DNA of 60,873 nucleotides. It comes from Massilia sp. GTDB taxonomy: Bacteria; Pseudomonadota; Gammaproteobacteria; Burkholderiales; Burkholderiaceae_D. The notes under the pieces are model-generated. The model had not been told where the DNA came from and did not search any database. It saw nothing but the letters and a program-made list of their open reading frames with translations. Where the stretch lies: contig JANYGW010000160.1 in assembly GCA_025359245.1 (NCBI GenBank), positions 1 through 60,873 of the forward strand, given 5' to 3'. Below are positions 26,242 through 34,463 of this stretch, piece by piece. The stretch's first letter is position 1. Each line of letters begins with the position of its first letter. A program made the translations under genes and the position numbers.

Positions 26242-27896
26242 GTCAGTTCTTCTGTGGTGTTGGTGGCTGCGGCAAGCAGGCCAAGGTCCAGCCATTGCCG
26301 CAGGGTGGCGGCGAGGTCGAATTCCTCGTCGAGGTCAAAGGCGGCGTCGAGCGCCGCGCCCATGCTGGCGCCGCTGGCCAGGCTGGCCAGCGCGCGGTAG
26401 TGGGCCGCGTCCAGCGGCGCAATCTCGGTCTTCCAGCGCGGGCGCGCGATCGCAGCCGCACAGGGGACGGCCATGTCGTCCGGGAACGGCGCGCCGCCCG
26501 GCTGGTGCGCCAGCCACAGCGGCACGACCGCCCACGCGGACTGGAACAGGCTGGCCGCCGGATGCAGCGCAAAACAGGCGCGCTCGAAGTCCTCGGGCGC
26601 CAGCGCGCTGAAGGCGTCGGCGCCCAGCGCCGCGCCGTCGGGCGCGTAATAGGCGCGCTGCAGCGCCCATTCGAGGCGCGCCATGTCGGGCAGGTAGGGA
26701 AAGTCGGCCACGTGTTCGAAGCCGGCCAGGAAGTATCCGAAACCGGCGCCGAACTGGTTCAGGTCGGGGCTGTCCGACGGGTGGGCCATGCCGTAGGCCC
26801 GCGTCAGCGCGCTGAAGAAATCGTCGCCGACCAGCTGGCGGATCACCGGAAACGCGGCCGACAGCACCTTGTCCCAGGTCCCGGTCAAGTTGCCGCGGTA
26901 AAGGCTGAAGCGCGCACTGCCGCCGCTGACCTGGCCGAGGATCTTTTCTTCGCTGGCAGGGTCGAACAGCGCTTCGGAAAACGCCGCCTGTAATGCGGCC
27001 GGATCGCCGCCCGCCGCTGCGCACGGCGCCTGATGCAAGGAGCGCGGCGCGCGATGCGGCGCTGCGTCCTGCGCCAGGGCGCGCGCCTTGGCCGCCTCCC
27101 CCAGCAGCACGTCGAGCGCCGGCACGTCGGTATCCCACTCGATCAGGGTCGGCACGCCGCCAAAGCGCGCCAGCGCGGCTTGATACAGCGCCCACACTGC
27201 GGGTGCGACCGTCGCGCCGTGGTGGTCGATCACCGCCGCCGGCGTCACCAAATGCCCCGCCAGGTGGATCTCGCCCACGCTGCCGGGCGCAATCGCGCCG
27301 ATCGCGGCAAGCGCATCTTCGCCATGGTTGCATTGGTTGACGTACAGGTTGTTCACGTCGAGCAGCAGCGCGCAGCCGGTGCGCCGCGCCAGCACGGCCA
27401 TGAATTCGGCTTCGCTCATTGCATCGGCGCGAAAGCGCACATAGGTCGATACGTTTTCCAGCAATATCTGGCGCCCCAGGCGTTCCTGCACGCGCCCGAC
27501 CCGCTGGCACAGCAAGTCGAGCGCCGCCTGGTCCAGCACCAGCGGCAGCAGGTCATTCAGCTGGCGGTCCTGCACCGCGCCCCAGCACAGGTGTTCGGAC
27601 ACCAGCATCGGCTCGACCCGCTCGACCAGCGCGCACACGCGTTCCAGGTGGGCGTCGGAGAAACCGCGCGCCGAACCCAGGCCCAGCCCCACGCCATGCA
27701 GGCTGAAAGGATAGTCGCGCCGCAGCTGCTGCAGCACATGCCAGTCGAAACCCGACTGGCCGATGAAATTCTCGGTATGGACTTCCAGCCAGTCGACCCT
27801 GGGGCGCTGCTCCAGGAACTGGCGGTAGTGCGGCGCCCGCAAGCCAATACCAACCTGGCAGTGCGGGTCCACGCGGGCGTTCGTCGATATTGGCAC
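26238..27896 (-). CDS. bufB-bufC fusion: Fused MNIO (DUF692) and DUF2063 protein, bufferin maturation enzyme
   Basis: A 552-residue protein joining two normally separate genes. Residues about 8-285 form the multinuclear iron oxidase (MNIO, DUF692) TIM barrel. Candidate metal ligands are His/Glu in VHTENF, His in FSLHGVGLG, His in VSEHLCW, Asp in LLLDVNN and His in EIHLAGH. MNIOs rebuild cysteines of a peptide substrate, for example to thiooxazoles. After an Ala-rich linker (about 286-325) comes DUF2063 (about 326-420: [18 protein letters not shown]) and a C-terminal helical domain; DUF2063 acts as a peptide-recognition partner in known systems. The frame is continuous, with no shift. GTG 27896 has AAGG upstream, 19 bases after the DUF2282 stop. 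Confidence 0.88.
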   Translation of the reverse strand: MPISTNARVDPHCQVGIGLRAPHYRQFLEQRPRVDWLEVHTENFIGQSGFDWHVLQQLRRDYPFSLHGVGLGLGSARGFSDAHLERVCALVERVEPMLVSEHLCWGAVQDRQLNDLLPLVLDQAALDLLCQRVGRVQERLGRQILLENVSTYVRFRADAMSEAEFMAVLARRTGCALLLDVNNLYVNQCNHGEDALAAIGAIAPGSVGEIHLAGHLVTPAAVIDHHGATVAPAVWALYQAALARFGGVPTLIEWDTDVPALDVLLGEAAKARALAQDAAPHRAPRSLHQAPCAAAGGDPAALQAAFSEALFDPASEEKILGQVSGGSARFSLYRGNLTGTWDKVLSAAFPVIRQLVGDDFFSALTRAYGMAHPSDSPDLNQFGAGFGYFLAGFEHVADFPYLPDMARLEWALQRAYYAPDGAALGADAFSALAPEDFERACFALHPAASLFQSAWAVVPLWLAHQPGGAPFPDDMAVPCAAAIARPRWKTEIAPLDAAHYRALASLASGASMGAALDAAFDLDEEFDLAATLRQWLDLGLLAAATNTTEELT

Positions 27897-27915
27897 GATG
27901 CCGCCTTCGCCTTGC

Positions 27916-28179
27916 TTACTTGGCTGCGGCCAGTTTGCCGCCGATTTTTTCGCAGGTGCCCTTGGCGACTTTTTTCCACTCGTGTGCATCCATGTCGACC
28001 TTGGCCTGGCCGGCACACGAATGCGAACCGTTCGGCGCGGCGCAATCGTTCTGGCCGGCCTTGGCCACGCCGTAGCATTTTTCCGTGGTCGGCTTGGCGT
28101 CGGCGGCGAACGCGCTGCCGGCGTTGACGGCGCACACGCCGGCGAGGGCTGCGGCGATAAGGGCTTGACGTTTGTTCAT
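27916..28179 (-). CDS. bufA: DUF2282 bufferin-type precursor peptide
   Basis: An 87-residue protein with a signal peptide (1-25, cleavage near AFA) and a mature part with four cysteines, Cys35 (EKCYGVA), Cys46 (NDCAA), Cys55 (SHSCAG) and Cys76 (GTCEK). This is the DUF2282/BufA1 pattern. Bufferins are periplasmic RiPPs whose central cysteines are modified by an MNIO and which bind copper. AGGAG precedes ATG 28179. It is the first gene of an operon with the fused MNIO-DUF2063 gene and doxX, so the operon probably responds to metal excess. Confidence 0.9.
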   Translation of the reverse strand: MNKRQALIAAALAGVCAVNAGSAFAADAKPTTEKCYGVAKAGQNDCAAPNGSHSCAGQAKVDMDAHEWKKVAKGTCEKIGGKLAAAK

Positions 28180-28288
28180 GGTGTTCTCCTGGAGTGATTG
28201 TGGGTGGATTCAAATTACCGTGCACTGGGCAACTGATGTATTGTCGCCGCGCCATGCTGCTACCTTACACATTTTTTTCGTGCGGACG

Positions 28289-28327
28289 AAAAAAAACCCG
28301 GCGCCTCCGCTTGAGGGAGGTGGCCGG
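28289..28327 (-). terminator. Rho-independent terminator (leftward)
   Basis: A long stem, CCCGGC(G)CCTCC against GGGAGG(T)GGCCGGG, is followed on the minus strand by eight T residues. It ends the YjfB-like gene and insulates the bufferin operon. Confidence 0.85.
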
Positions 28328-28386
28328 GCAGCGCTTGACGCGCCGACGCCGCGGGTCAGACTTCGACCCCGGTGCCGCGCGCCGAA

Positions 28387-28575
28387 TCAGGCGGTGGTAT
28401 TGATCGTATTGCCGAGGTGGGACGGCAAATTCTGGATGGTGGCAGGCGATTTGACCGAATCGATCAGCTGGGCCGCGGTCGACTGCTGGATGTCTTCAGC
28501 TTTTTTCTGGACGGCGAAGCCGATCTCCTGATTGTTGCTGGTCTCTGCAACACTGCTTGAAGGTTTGATATCCAT
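28387..28575 (-). CDS. YjfB-like putative motility protein
   Basis: A 62-residue protein. It starts with MDIKPSSS, continues with a helix containing AVQKKAEDIQQSTAAQLI, and ends LGNTINTTA, the ending typical of the YjfB motility family (PF14070). Function is unknown but members track with flagellar regulons. GGAG lies 6 bases before ATG 28575. A FliA-type promoter is directly upstream and a strong terminator downstream, so it forms its own transcription unit. Confidence 0.75.
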   Translation of the reverse strand: MDIKPSSSVAETSNNQEIGFAVQKKAEDIQQSTAAQLIDSVKSPATIQNLPSHLGNTINTTA

Positions 28576-28605
28576 TTCGTTCTCCGTAAGTAGGCCTATC
28601 CCTGA

Positions 28606-28632
28606 TTTACGGCAGTATTTATAAGAACTTTA
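28606..28632 (-). promoter_or_regulatory. Putative sigma-28 (FliA) promoter of the yjfB-like gene
   Basis: On the minus strand TAAAGTTC (28632-28625), an 11-base spacer, then GCCGTAAA (28613-28606). Against TAAAGTTT-N11-GCCGATAA this is 7 of 8 and 6 of 8 with exact spacing, 30 bases before the ATG. The -35 overlaps the mobB stop codon. Confidence 0.78.
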
Positions 28633-29154
28633 GGATTTATTTTCAGGCAGCCGCACATTCAGCCAGGCCAGTACGTCGGCCGGGCGATTCAGGTCGAGCC
28701 AGGCCAGCTGCGCATCGATCCCCTCGGGCCGCGCCGCATCCGAGGCCACCGCCACGATATGCGGATCGTTCGGGTACAGGGCCGGCTGGCCGAGCGCGGG
28801 CCGGTGCACCTCCAGTTTCGGCATGCTCTCCCACTTGTAGCCTTCGACCAGGGTCAGGTCGGCCGGCGACAGGCGCGCCAGGTGGCCGGCCAGCGACGGT
28901 TCGGCTTCGCCGCGCAGTTCGCGCATCACCGCCACCCGGAACGGCGAGGCGATCATCACTTCGGCCGCGCCGGCCATGCGCAGGCGGGCACTATCCTTGT
29001 GGGGCGGCTCGAGCAGGATGTCATGATGGCTGTGCTTGACCACATTGACGCGCAGGCCGCGCTCGGACAGGCGCGCCACCAGGTATTCGAGCAGCGTGGT
29101 CTTGCCGCTGCCGGACCAGCCGACCACGCCGAGGACGTTGTGGATCGCGTCCAC
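28630..29154 (-). CDS. mobB: Molybdopterin-guanine dinucleotide biosynthesis adaptor MobB
   Basis: A 174-residue P-loop GTPase-like protein. Walker A is GWSGSGKTT (residues 12-20), followed by VVKHSHHD and the VEGYKWE motif of MobB. It assists MobA in attaching GMP to molybdopterin. Start GTG 29154 is one base after the gspB stop, so it is read from the gspAB transcript, an unusual neighbour. No mobA or molybdoenzyme gene is in the window. Confidence 0.88.
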   Translation of the reverse strand: MDAIHNVLGVVGWSGSGKTTLLEYLVARLSERGLRVNVVKHSHHDILLEPPHKDSARLRMAGAAEVMIASPFRVAVMRELRGEAEPSLAGHLARLSPADLTLVEGYKWESMPKLEVHRPALGQPALYPNDPHIVAVASDAARPEGIDAQLAWLDLNRPADVLAWLNVRLPENKS

Positions 29155-29155
29155 C

Positions 29156-29857
29156 TTAGTACCCGACCCGATAGCGGGTGCCGCGGAAGTTCATCACGGC
29201 CGCTTTGGGCAGCAGCTTTTCGAGGATCAGGCCGGGCGCCACTTCCTCGCCTTCGTGGCGCAGCACCTTGTCGATCAGGAGCAGTCGGTCGGCCGGATTG
29301 CGCGAATACATGTAGCCGCCGAAGACCACCTGGGGCAAGTCGCGCCGCAGCGGTTCGGGCAAGTCGCGCGCGAAGGGCAAGCTGTCCTCGGCCGACGCCA
29401 CCACGGGGGCCGGCTCGGCGACCGGAGCCGGCTTGCTGGCGACCACGGGCGGCGCGGCCGGCGCCGGCAGCGCGCGCGGCAGCGGCGCCGGCGGTTTGTT
29501 TGCCGCCACGGGCCTGGCCTGCACGGCCGCTGGCTGCGGCGCGGCCGCCATCGGCAGCGGCGCTGGCGCCGGCATAGGCACTGCAGGCACCAGCGCCGGC
29601 TGCACGGGCGGCGCAGGCGCCACCGCCACCGTCTGCACGACCGGCGCCGGTGGCGTCGGTGGCGTCGAGCGCCACCACATGACGGCGGCGCCGGCTGCCA
29701 GCAGCATGGCGGCGCCGAGCGCTATCCACAGGGGCAAGCGCGTGTCGCTGGCCGCGTGCGCCGGGGCAGCCTGGATCGGCAAGGCGTGGATGGTCGGCGC
29801 GCTGCTCAGTTGGCGCTCGGCCTGGGCTTTTTTCAGGGCTTCGAGGATGTACGACAT
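29156..29857 (-). CDS. gspB: GspB-like type II secretion accessory protein
   Basis: A 233-residue protein starting [15 protein letters not shown], the GspB/ExeB N-terminal motif. It has one membrane helix (about 42-62), a long Pro/Ala linker (66-155) and a C-terminal GspB domain (about 165-233, [11 protein letters not shown]...[10 protein letters not shown]). GspB works with GspA to place the secretin through the peptidoglycan. The linker is of low complexity. It starts one base after gspA ends. Confidence 0.87.
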   Translation of the reverse strand: MSYILEALKKAQAERQLSSAPTIHALPIQAAPAHAASDTRLPLWIALGAAMLLAAGAAVMWWRSTPPTPPAPVVQTVAVAPAPPVQPALVPAVPMPAPAPLPMAAAPQPAAVQARPVAANKPPAPLPRALPAPAAPPVVASKPAPVAEPAPVVASAEDSLPFARDLPEPLRRDLPQVVFGGYMYSRNPADRLLLIDKVLRHEGEEVAPGLILEKLLPKAAVMNFRGTRYRVGY

Positions 29858-29858
29858 A

Positions 29859-31460
29859 TTATTGTTTTCCCGTCTTCGCGGCCAACAGGCGCGGCTCTTG
29901 CACGCCCGTCAACTGGTTCAGGCGCATGAAGGTGCGCGGACCGGCGACGCCGTCCGCTTTCAGGTTTTGCTGCGCCTGGAAACGGCGCAGATGCTCGCGC
30001 ATGGCGGCGCTCAGCGGCAGGTCGTCGGCCGGCGCGGCCAGGCCGTTCAGCTGGGCCAGCCGGGCGGCGATCCAGTCGACGTCTGGCCCCTGTTCGCCGC
30101 TGCTGATCTGGTCGCGGTAAAAGCGCGGCATCTTCCAGAACGTGGTGAAGGCGCCGTCGAAACGTGCAGCCAGCGCCGCCACGCCGAGCGTCTGGCTCTT
30201 GCCGTTCAGGCGCAGCGTGACGCGGCTGTCGTCCATCGCCGTGAGCACCGCATAACTGACGCTGGCGCCGTCGCGCAAGGTCAGGATCGCCGGTCGGTCC
30301 AGCAGGCGCAGCTCGTACAGGCCGCCCTTGCCCTGGTGGCAGCGCAGGCCGTGGCGCAGGCCCACCGCGCAGGTGTCGCCTGCGGGCAGCGCGCTGCCCC
30401 ACAGGTCGGCCAGTTCGCGCAGCGCCCCTTGTTCGTCGCTGTGCGCGAGCGGCACGGCGCTTGGCACGGGCGCGGCTGGCGGCGGCGCGGCCTTGCCCGC
30501 GGCCTTGGCCACGACCGCGGCCGGCGTGCTGTGCGCCGGGATCAGGCGCCAGGCGGCAGCGGCGCTGACGGCGACGCCGGCCAGCACTGCCACGATCAGC
30601 AGCGGAAAGCGCGATTTCCTGACCGTGCCGCCGGGGTTTTCGGCAAACACTTCGTCGGCCGCGCGGCGCAGGATGGTGCGCGTCACCTGCGGGCTGTTCT
30701 CGACATAGGCGCCCAGCAGCGCGCGGTCGCACAGCAGGTTGATCCGGCGCGGAATGCCGTGTGTCAGCTGGTGAATGCGGCCGATCAGCTTGCGCGGGAA
30801 CGGCGCCACGGCGGCGCCCGCGCCGGCCACGTGCAGGCGATGGGCGATATAGCTGCCGGTTTCGTGCTCCGACAGGGAACCCAGATGGTAGCGCGCGATC
30901 ACGCGCTGGGCCAGCTGCTCCAGTTCGGGCCGGGCCAGCATGGTGCGCAGCTCCGGCTGGCCGATCAGGATGATCTGCAGCAGCTTGCGTTCGTTCGTTT
31001 CCAGGTTGGTCAGCAGGCGCAGTTGTTCGAGCACGTCGGCCGACAGGTTCTGCGCCTCGTCGATGATCAGCACATTGTTCTTGCCGCCCGCGTGGCTGGC
31101 CAGCAGGTGGATGTTGATCGCGTCGACATAGCTTTTCACGCTGACCGGCCCGGGGCCGGGCGCCAGCAGCGCGATGCGGAATTCATCGCAGATCGACAGC
31201 AGCAGCTCCTCGACCGACAGCTTGGGATTGAAGATGTAGGCCAGCTGGCAGTTCGCCGGAATCTGCTCGATGAAGCAGCGGCACACGGTGGTCTTGCCGG
31301 CGCCGATTTCGCCGGTCAGCAGCACGAAGCCGCCGCCGCTGCCGATCCCGTACAGCAGGTGCGCCAGCGCTTCGCGATGGCGTTCGCTCATGAACAGGTA
31401 GCGCGGGTCGGGGGCGATGGAAAACGGTGACTGCTTCAGGCTGAAGTATTGCGTGTACAT
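29859..31460 (-). CDS. gspA: GspA/ExeA-type ATPase
   Basis: A 533-residue protein. The AAA ATPase domain (about 1-265) has Walker A GEIGAGKTT (50-58) and Walker B VLIIDEAQN. A membrane helix lies near 285-305, followed by a periplasmic part with a peptidoglycan-binding-like end (LKADGVAGPRTFMRLNQL). This is the GspA/ExeA layout; with GspB it remodels or binds peptidoglycan for type II secretin assembly. The rest of the gsp operon is not in the window. ATG 31460 follows the hypothetical gene by 29 bases. Confidence 0.9.
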   Translation of the reverse strand: MYTQYFSLKQSPFSIAPDPRYLFMSERHREALAHLLYGIGSGGGFVLLTGEIGAGKTTVCRCFIEQIPANCQLAYIFNPKLSVEELLLSICDEFRIALLAPGPGPVSVKSYVDAINIHLLASHAGGKNNVLIIDEAQNLSADVLEQLRLLTNLETNERKLLQIILIGQPELRTMLARPELEQLAQRVIARYHLGSLSEHETGSYIAHRLHVAGAGAAVAPFPRKLIGRIHQLTHGIPRRINLLCDRALLGAYVENSPQVTRTILRRAADEVFAENPGGTVRKSRFPLLIVAVLAGVAVSAAAAWRLIPAHSTPAAVVAKAAGKAAPPPAAPVPSAVPLAHSDEQGALRELADLWGSALPAGDTCAVGLRHGLRCHQGKGGLYELRLLDRPAILTLRDGASVSYAVLTAMDDSRVTLRLNGKSQTLGVAALAARFDGAFTTFWKMPRFYRDQISSGEQGPDVDWIAARLAQLNGLAAPADDLPLSAAMREHLRRFQAQQNLKADGVAGPRTFMRLNQLTGVQEPRLLAAKTGKQ

Positions 31461-31489
31461 GGATTCCCTGGAATGGCATCACTGGCGCA

Positions 31490-32002
31490 TCAGCGCAGTG
31501 TCGGCAGCGGCTTGTATTGAGCGCAGTAGATCTTGGACTTCTCTTTGAAGTAGACGATCCGGCTGCCCGGGAGCGACCTGCGCATCGGGTAGGCCGACGC
31601 GTCCGTCGCGTCGTGGCGCACGCCGACGGCGCCGCGGATGGCTTCATCGAGCTTGTCCGGCGCCAGTTCGCTCACCGCGCCCACGAACACCAGGTCGGTG
31701 GTGTCGTCGCTGAGCATGATGTCGGTGACCGGCGCGCCCCACAGATTGCCGTCGGCCTTGAACCAGTAGGCGCCGCCCTCGTGCTTGTAGGACGGACCGA
31801 AAGCGGTCGACAGGTAGGAGTAAAAATAGGCGTTGTCGAGGTGGCTGCGGCACAGCAGCGCGCTGCCGATGACGGGACCGAAGGTCGACGGCGCCGCCGC
31901 TGCGGCGCCCGCCAGGCACAGCGCGGCCATGGCGCAGGCGCAGCGCGACAGCCCGGATGCATTACCGGAAAACAGCTTGCCCGTCCCGCCTGCACTGCGC
32001 AT
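31490..32002 (-). CDS. Hypothetical exported protein upstream of gspA
   Basis: I do not recognise this 170-residue protein. Its signal peptide has a long n-region (about 1-20) and a hydrophobic core ending ...AAAAAPS near residue 38. The mature part has two cysteines (ALLCRS and IYCAQY) that could pair, and a Tyr-rich stretch (NAYFYSYL). A GGAGG site precedes ATG 32002. Position directly before gspA suggests an envelope role in the same operon. Confidence 0.68.
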   Translation of the reverse strand: MRSAGGTGKLFSGNASGLSRCACAMAALCLAGAAAAAPSTFGPVIGSALLCRSHLDNAYFYSYLSTAFGPSYKHEGGAYWFKADGNLWGAPVTDIMLSDDTTDLVFVGAVSELAPDKLDEAIRGAVGVRHDATDASAYPMRRSLPGSRIVYFKEKSKIYCAQYKPLPTLR

Positions 32003-32027
32003 TGGCCCTCCCGCTGGCGCCTTCGCT

Positions 32028-32132
32028 TTACTTGCGCGCGTCCTTCTTGACCTTCTTGGCTTCTTTCTTTTCCTTGGTGGTCTTGGCCGGCTCTTTTTTG
32101 GTTTCTTTTTTACTGTCTTGTGCTTTGCTCAT
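32028..32132 (-). CDS. 34-residue lysine-rich small protein
   Basis: A short gene with a strong ribosome site (AGGAG, 6 bases before ATG 32132) encodes MSKAQDSKKETKKEPAKTTK followed by a similar Lys/Glu/Ala tail (17 Lys in 34 residues). It is extremely basic and probably disordered or helical, perhaps binding RNA or DNA. It lies 25 bases upstream of the hypothetical exported gene in the same direction. The ribosome site and uniform composition argue for a real gene; I assign no function. Confidence 0.6.
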   Translation of the reverse strand: MSKAQDSKKETKKEPAKTTKEKKEAKKVKKDARK

Positions 32133-32226
32133 GGTGAACTCCTGTAGGGGCTGTAACTGAAAACTCTGGCACATTATGCCATCTTGCCGACATTAACCGC
32201 ATCATTTCGCGAAAATGCGCCCCCAT

Positions 32227-32252
32227 GAAAAAAAGCCCGCAGTAGCGGGCTT
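32227..32252 (-). terminator. Rho-independent terminator (leftward)
   Basis: The stem AAAGCCCGC / GCGGGCTTT with a 4-base loop has an A-run on its left, giving a T-run on the minus strand. It ends the LysR gene. Confidence 0.85.
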
Positions 32253-32419
32253 TCGAGATGAGCCGCAAGGCTCGTGAAACTTGTTGTTGTTGTGTTCCTT
32301 GGAAGCAGCAGGCAGTTTTCTCATGCCATTCTGGCACCACAAAGTTCCAAATAGAAATATATCACAGCGCGCGTCCTGCTCATCGGGAAATATGCACGTT
32401 GTGGCGCGAAAGAAACGCG

Positions 32420-33337
32420 TCACACCAGGTCCAGCCAGGGATCGCTCTCCGGACGGGGGAACTGCGCGCTCATGAAGTCGACGAAGGTGCGCACCTTGCA
32501 CGACATCAGGCGCCGGCTCGGATAGACCAGGTTGATCGGCATCGTGCCCAGGTGGTGGCCCTTGAGCAGCTGCACCAGGCGACCGCTGCTGAAATCGTCC
32601 TCCAGCGTGAACGACGAGCGCACCATGATGCCCATGCCGGCCAGCGCCGCGTGGCGCAGCACCACGCCGTTGTTCGACACCATGCGGCTGGTGATCGGGA
32701 TATCGCCCTTCTGGCCATCGAAGGTCAGCGGCCAGCTGTGGCGCAGCTGCTCGAACGCGAAATTGAGGCATTTGTGCTCCGACACCTCGTACGGCGTGCC
32801 CGGCGCGCCGTTGCGCCGGATGTAATCGGGCGAGGCGCACAGCACCAGCGTCGACAGCGCGAGCCGGCGCGCGATCATGGTGGCGTCGAATTTCTGCAGG
32901 CCCAGCAGGATGCCGGCGTCGAAGCCCTCCTCGACCAGGTCGACCACGTGGTCGGCCAGCGTCACGTCCAGCACCACGTCCGGCATTGCTTCCGCATACA
33001 GTGGCAGCAGCTGCGCCAGCTGCGACTGGCCGAAACTGGTCTGGCAATAAATGCGCAGCGTGCCGCTCGCCTTGCGCGACGACGACGCGGCGGCCGCGTC
33101 GGCGTCGTCGATGTCGCTCAGGATTTGCTGGACCCGGTCCAGGTATTGCTGGCCGGTCTCGGTCAGCGACAGCTTGCGCGTGGTGCGGTTCAGCAGGCGC
33201 GTGCCCAGGTGCGCCTCGAGGTCGGCAAGGTTGCGCGTGACCACCGTGTTCGACATGTCGAGCGCCGTCGCGGCGCGGGCAAAACTGCCGTGCTCGACCA
33301 CCTTGGCGAACACGCGCATCGATTGAAGTCTGTCCAT
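32420..33337 (-). CDS. LysR family transcriptional regulator
   Basis: A 305-residue LTTR. The N-terminal winged helix-turn-helix (residues 1-60) has FAKVVEHGSFARAATALDMSNTVVTRNLADLE. In shortened form, the turn is SNTVVTRN; the usual Ser-x-x-S recognition helix is retained. The LysR substrate domain (about 90-300) follows, close to the CrgA/DmlR group. The inducer is unknown. It diverges from a small exported protein gene, and a T-N11-A palindrome lies between them and again before the second paralogue, so it probably controls both and itself. Confidence 0.9.
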   Translation of the reverse strand: MDRLQSMRVFAKVVEHGSFARAATALDMSNTVVTRNLADLEAHLGTRLLNRTTRKLSLTETGQQYLDRVQQILSDIDDADAAAASSSRKASGTLRIYCQTSFGQSQLAQLLPLYAEAMPDVVLDVTLADHVVDLVEEGFDAGILLGLQKFDATMIARRLALSTLVLCASPDYIRRNGAPGTPYEVSEHKCLNFAFEQLRHSWPLTFDGQKGDIPITSRMVSNNGVVLRHAALAGMGIMVRSSFTLEDDFSSGRLVQLLKGHHLGTMPINLVYPSRRLMSCKVRTFVDFMSAQFPRPESDPWLDLV

Positions 33338-33391
33338 ATCCGTCCTATTCTTCCGTTTTCAGCAATAGTCCATTGCGATTATTCGCCTTTT

Positions 33392-33406
33392 TTGCGGAAC
33401 GCGCAA
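33392..33406. promoter_or_regulatory. Putative LysR box, copy 1
   Basis: TTGCG-GAACG-CGCAA, a perfect inverted repeat with the T-N11-A geometry of LysR-type operators, in the divergent gap between the LysR gene and the first small exported gene. A TATAGA hexamer follows at 33409-33414. Confidence 0.6.
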
Positions 33407-33495
33407 CGTATAGACTTCGTTTCATGGATAAGCAAACGCGCTTATCACCGCCGCAAGTTGACAGCGACGCTTAATCTGCCACCAGGAGAAATACC

Positions 33496-33768
33496 ATGAA
33501 TGCATCGAAATTGTTCGCCGCTGTTGCCGCTGTTGTTTTCGCCGGTTCCGCTTTCGCCGCCGACTTGCCTGCTGCCAATGCAGCCGCTACCAGCGCCGCT
33601 GCCGCCGCAGCCCAGGTCAGCGTGGCCGCCAAGAGCCTGAACGTGCCAGCCGTACTGGTCGACAAGACAGCCGGCCCGACCCGCGCCCAGGTGCGCGCCG
33701 AAGCGGTCGAAGCGGTCAAGAACTACCGTGCGACCGAAGCGAGCCAATTCGACTGGTTGAAGAACTAA
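33496..33768 (+). CDS. Small exported DUF4148-like protein, tandem copy 1
   Basis: A 90-residue protein with a signal peptide (1-22, ...SAFA), an Ala-rich helix and a C-terminal RAQVRAEAVEAVKNY helix ending EASQFDWLKN. The TRAQVRAE core recalls DUF4148 proteins of betaproteobacteria, which are periplasmic and of unknown function. AGGAG precedes the ATG. A second copy with the same leader and ending follows at 33997, each with its own promoter and terminator. Confidence 0.75.
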   Translation: MNASKLFAAVAAVVFAGSAFAADLPAANAAATSAAAAAAQVSVAAKSLNVPAVLVDKTAGPTRAQVRAEAVEAVKNYRATEASQFDWLKN

Positions 33769-33788
33769 GCCGCTGCCGGCAATCCAAA

Positions 33789-33830
33789 GGCGCCTTGCGC
33801 CGCATGCAAATGCGGCCCAAGGCGCTTTTT
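33789..33830 (+). terminator. Rho-independent terminator
   Basis: A two-part stem (GCGCCTTG/CAAGGCGC outside, CCGCAT/ATGCGG inside) is followed by TTTTT, 21 bases after the first paralogue. Confidence 0.85.
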
Positions 33831-33893
33831 CCGTTGACGTCTCGGCGTATTATCCCGATTTTCGCAACAAGCCATTGCTTGCAATCACCTTTA

Positions 33894-33908
33894 TTGCGGC
33901 GCGCGCAA
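33894..33908. promoter_or_regulatory. Putative LysR box, copy 2
   Basis: TTGCG-GCGCG-CGCAA, the same arms and spacing as at 33392-33406 with a different centre. It is again followed by TATAAA (33911-33916) and by about 20 bases conserved with copy 1 (ACTTCGTTTCATGGAT). Confidence 0.6.
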
Positions 33909-33996
33909 GGTATAAACTTCGTTTCATGGATGGGCAACAAAGCCTGTCACCGCCGCAGTACCCATGCGGCGCTCACTTACTACCAGGAGAACCACC

Positions 33997-34290
33997 ATGA
34001 ATGCATCGAAACTGTTTGCCGCCATCGCCGCCATCGCCTTTGCAGGCAGCGCCTTCGCCGCTGATGTGCCAGCCGCCAACGCCACCGCCAGCAGCGCTGC
34101 CGCCACCGCCGCCGCTGCTGCCGCCGCAGCAGCCCAGGTCAGCGCCGCTGCCAAGAGCCTGAACGTGCCAGCCTTGCTGGTCAACAAGTCGGCCAGCCCG
34201 ACCCGCGCCCAGGTGCGCGCCGAAGCCGAAGCGGCCGCCGGCCAGCACCGTTCGTCGGAAGCGAGCCAGTTCGACTTCTTCAACAAGTAA
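33997..34290 (+). CDS. Small exported DUF4148-like protein, tandem copy 2
   Basis: A 97-residue paralogue of the protein at 33496-33768. The signal peptide is nearly identical, the Ala-rich stretch is longer by about seven residues, and the C-terminus reads EASQFDFFNK. AGGAG lies before ATG 33997, which I prefer over an upstream in-frame start that lacks a ribosome site. The Ala tract (AAATAAAAAAAAAQ) suggests slippage or repeat expansion. Confidence 0.75.
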   Translation: MNASKLFAAIAAIAFAGSAFAADVPAANATASSAAATAAAAAAAAAQVSAAAKSLNVPALLVNKSASPTRAQVRAEAEAAAGQHRSSEASQFDFFNK

Positions 34291-34310
34291 GCCAGCATCC
34301 GTTTCCCTTC

Positions 34311-34333
34311 AAAAAGCGCCGCGAGCGCTTTTT
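34311..34333 (+). terminator. Rho-independent terminator
   Basis: AAAAAGCGC and GCGCTTTTT flank a 5-base loop, 20 bases after the second paralogue. Confidence 0.8.
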
Positions 34334-34463
34334 GTCGTTTACACCGCCGTTTCTTCATTTGGGGCCCGATTTTGCCCGCTTTGTCGTTTACCGCGAACCC
34401 GGCGCGCGCCTTTGCCCTATCGTTCATGCTCAGCTTGTACCGTGCAAGCCTTCCCGAGACGCC

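Noticed and set aside
29440..29660. Repetitive Gly/Ala-rich DNA as a mobile repeat
   Set aside because: It is the Pro/Ala linker of GspB, in frame and family-typical.
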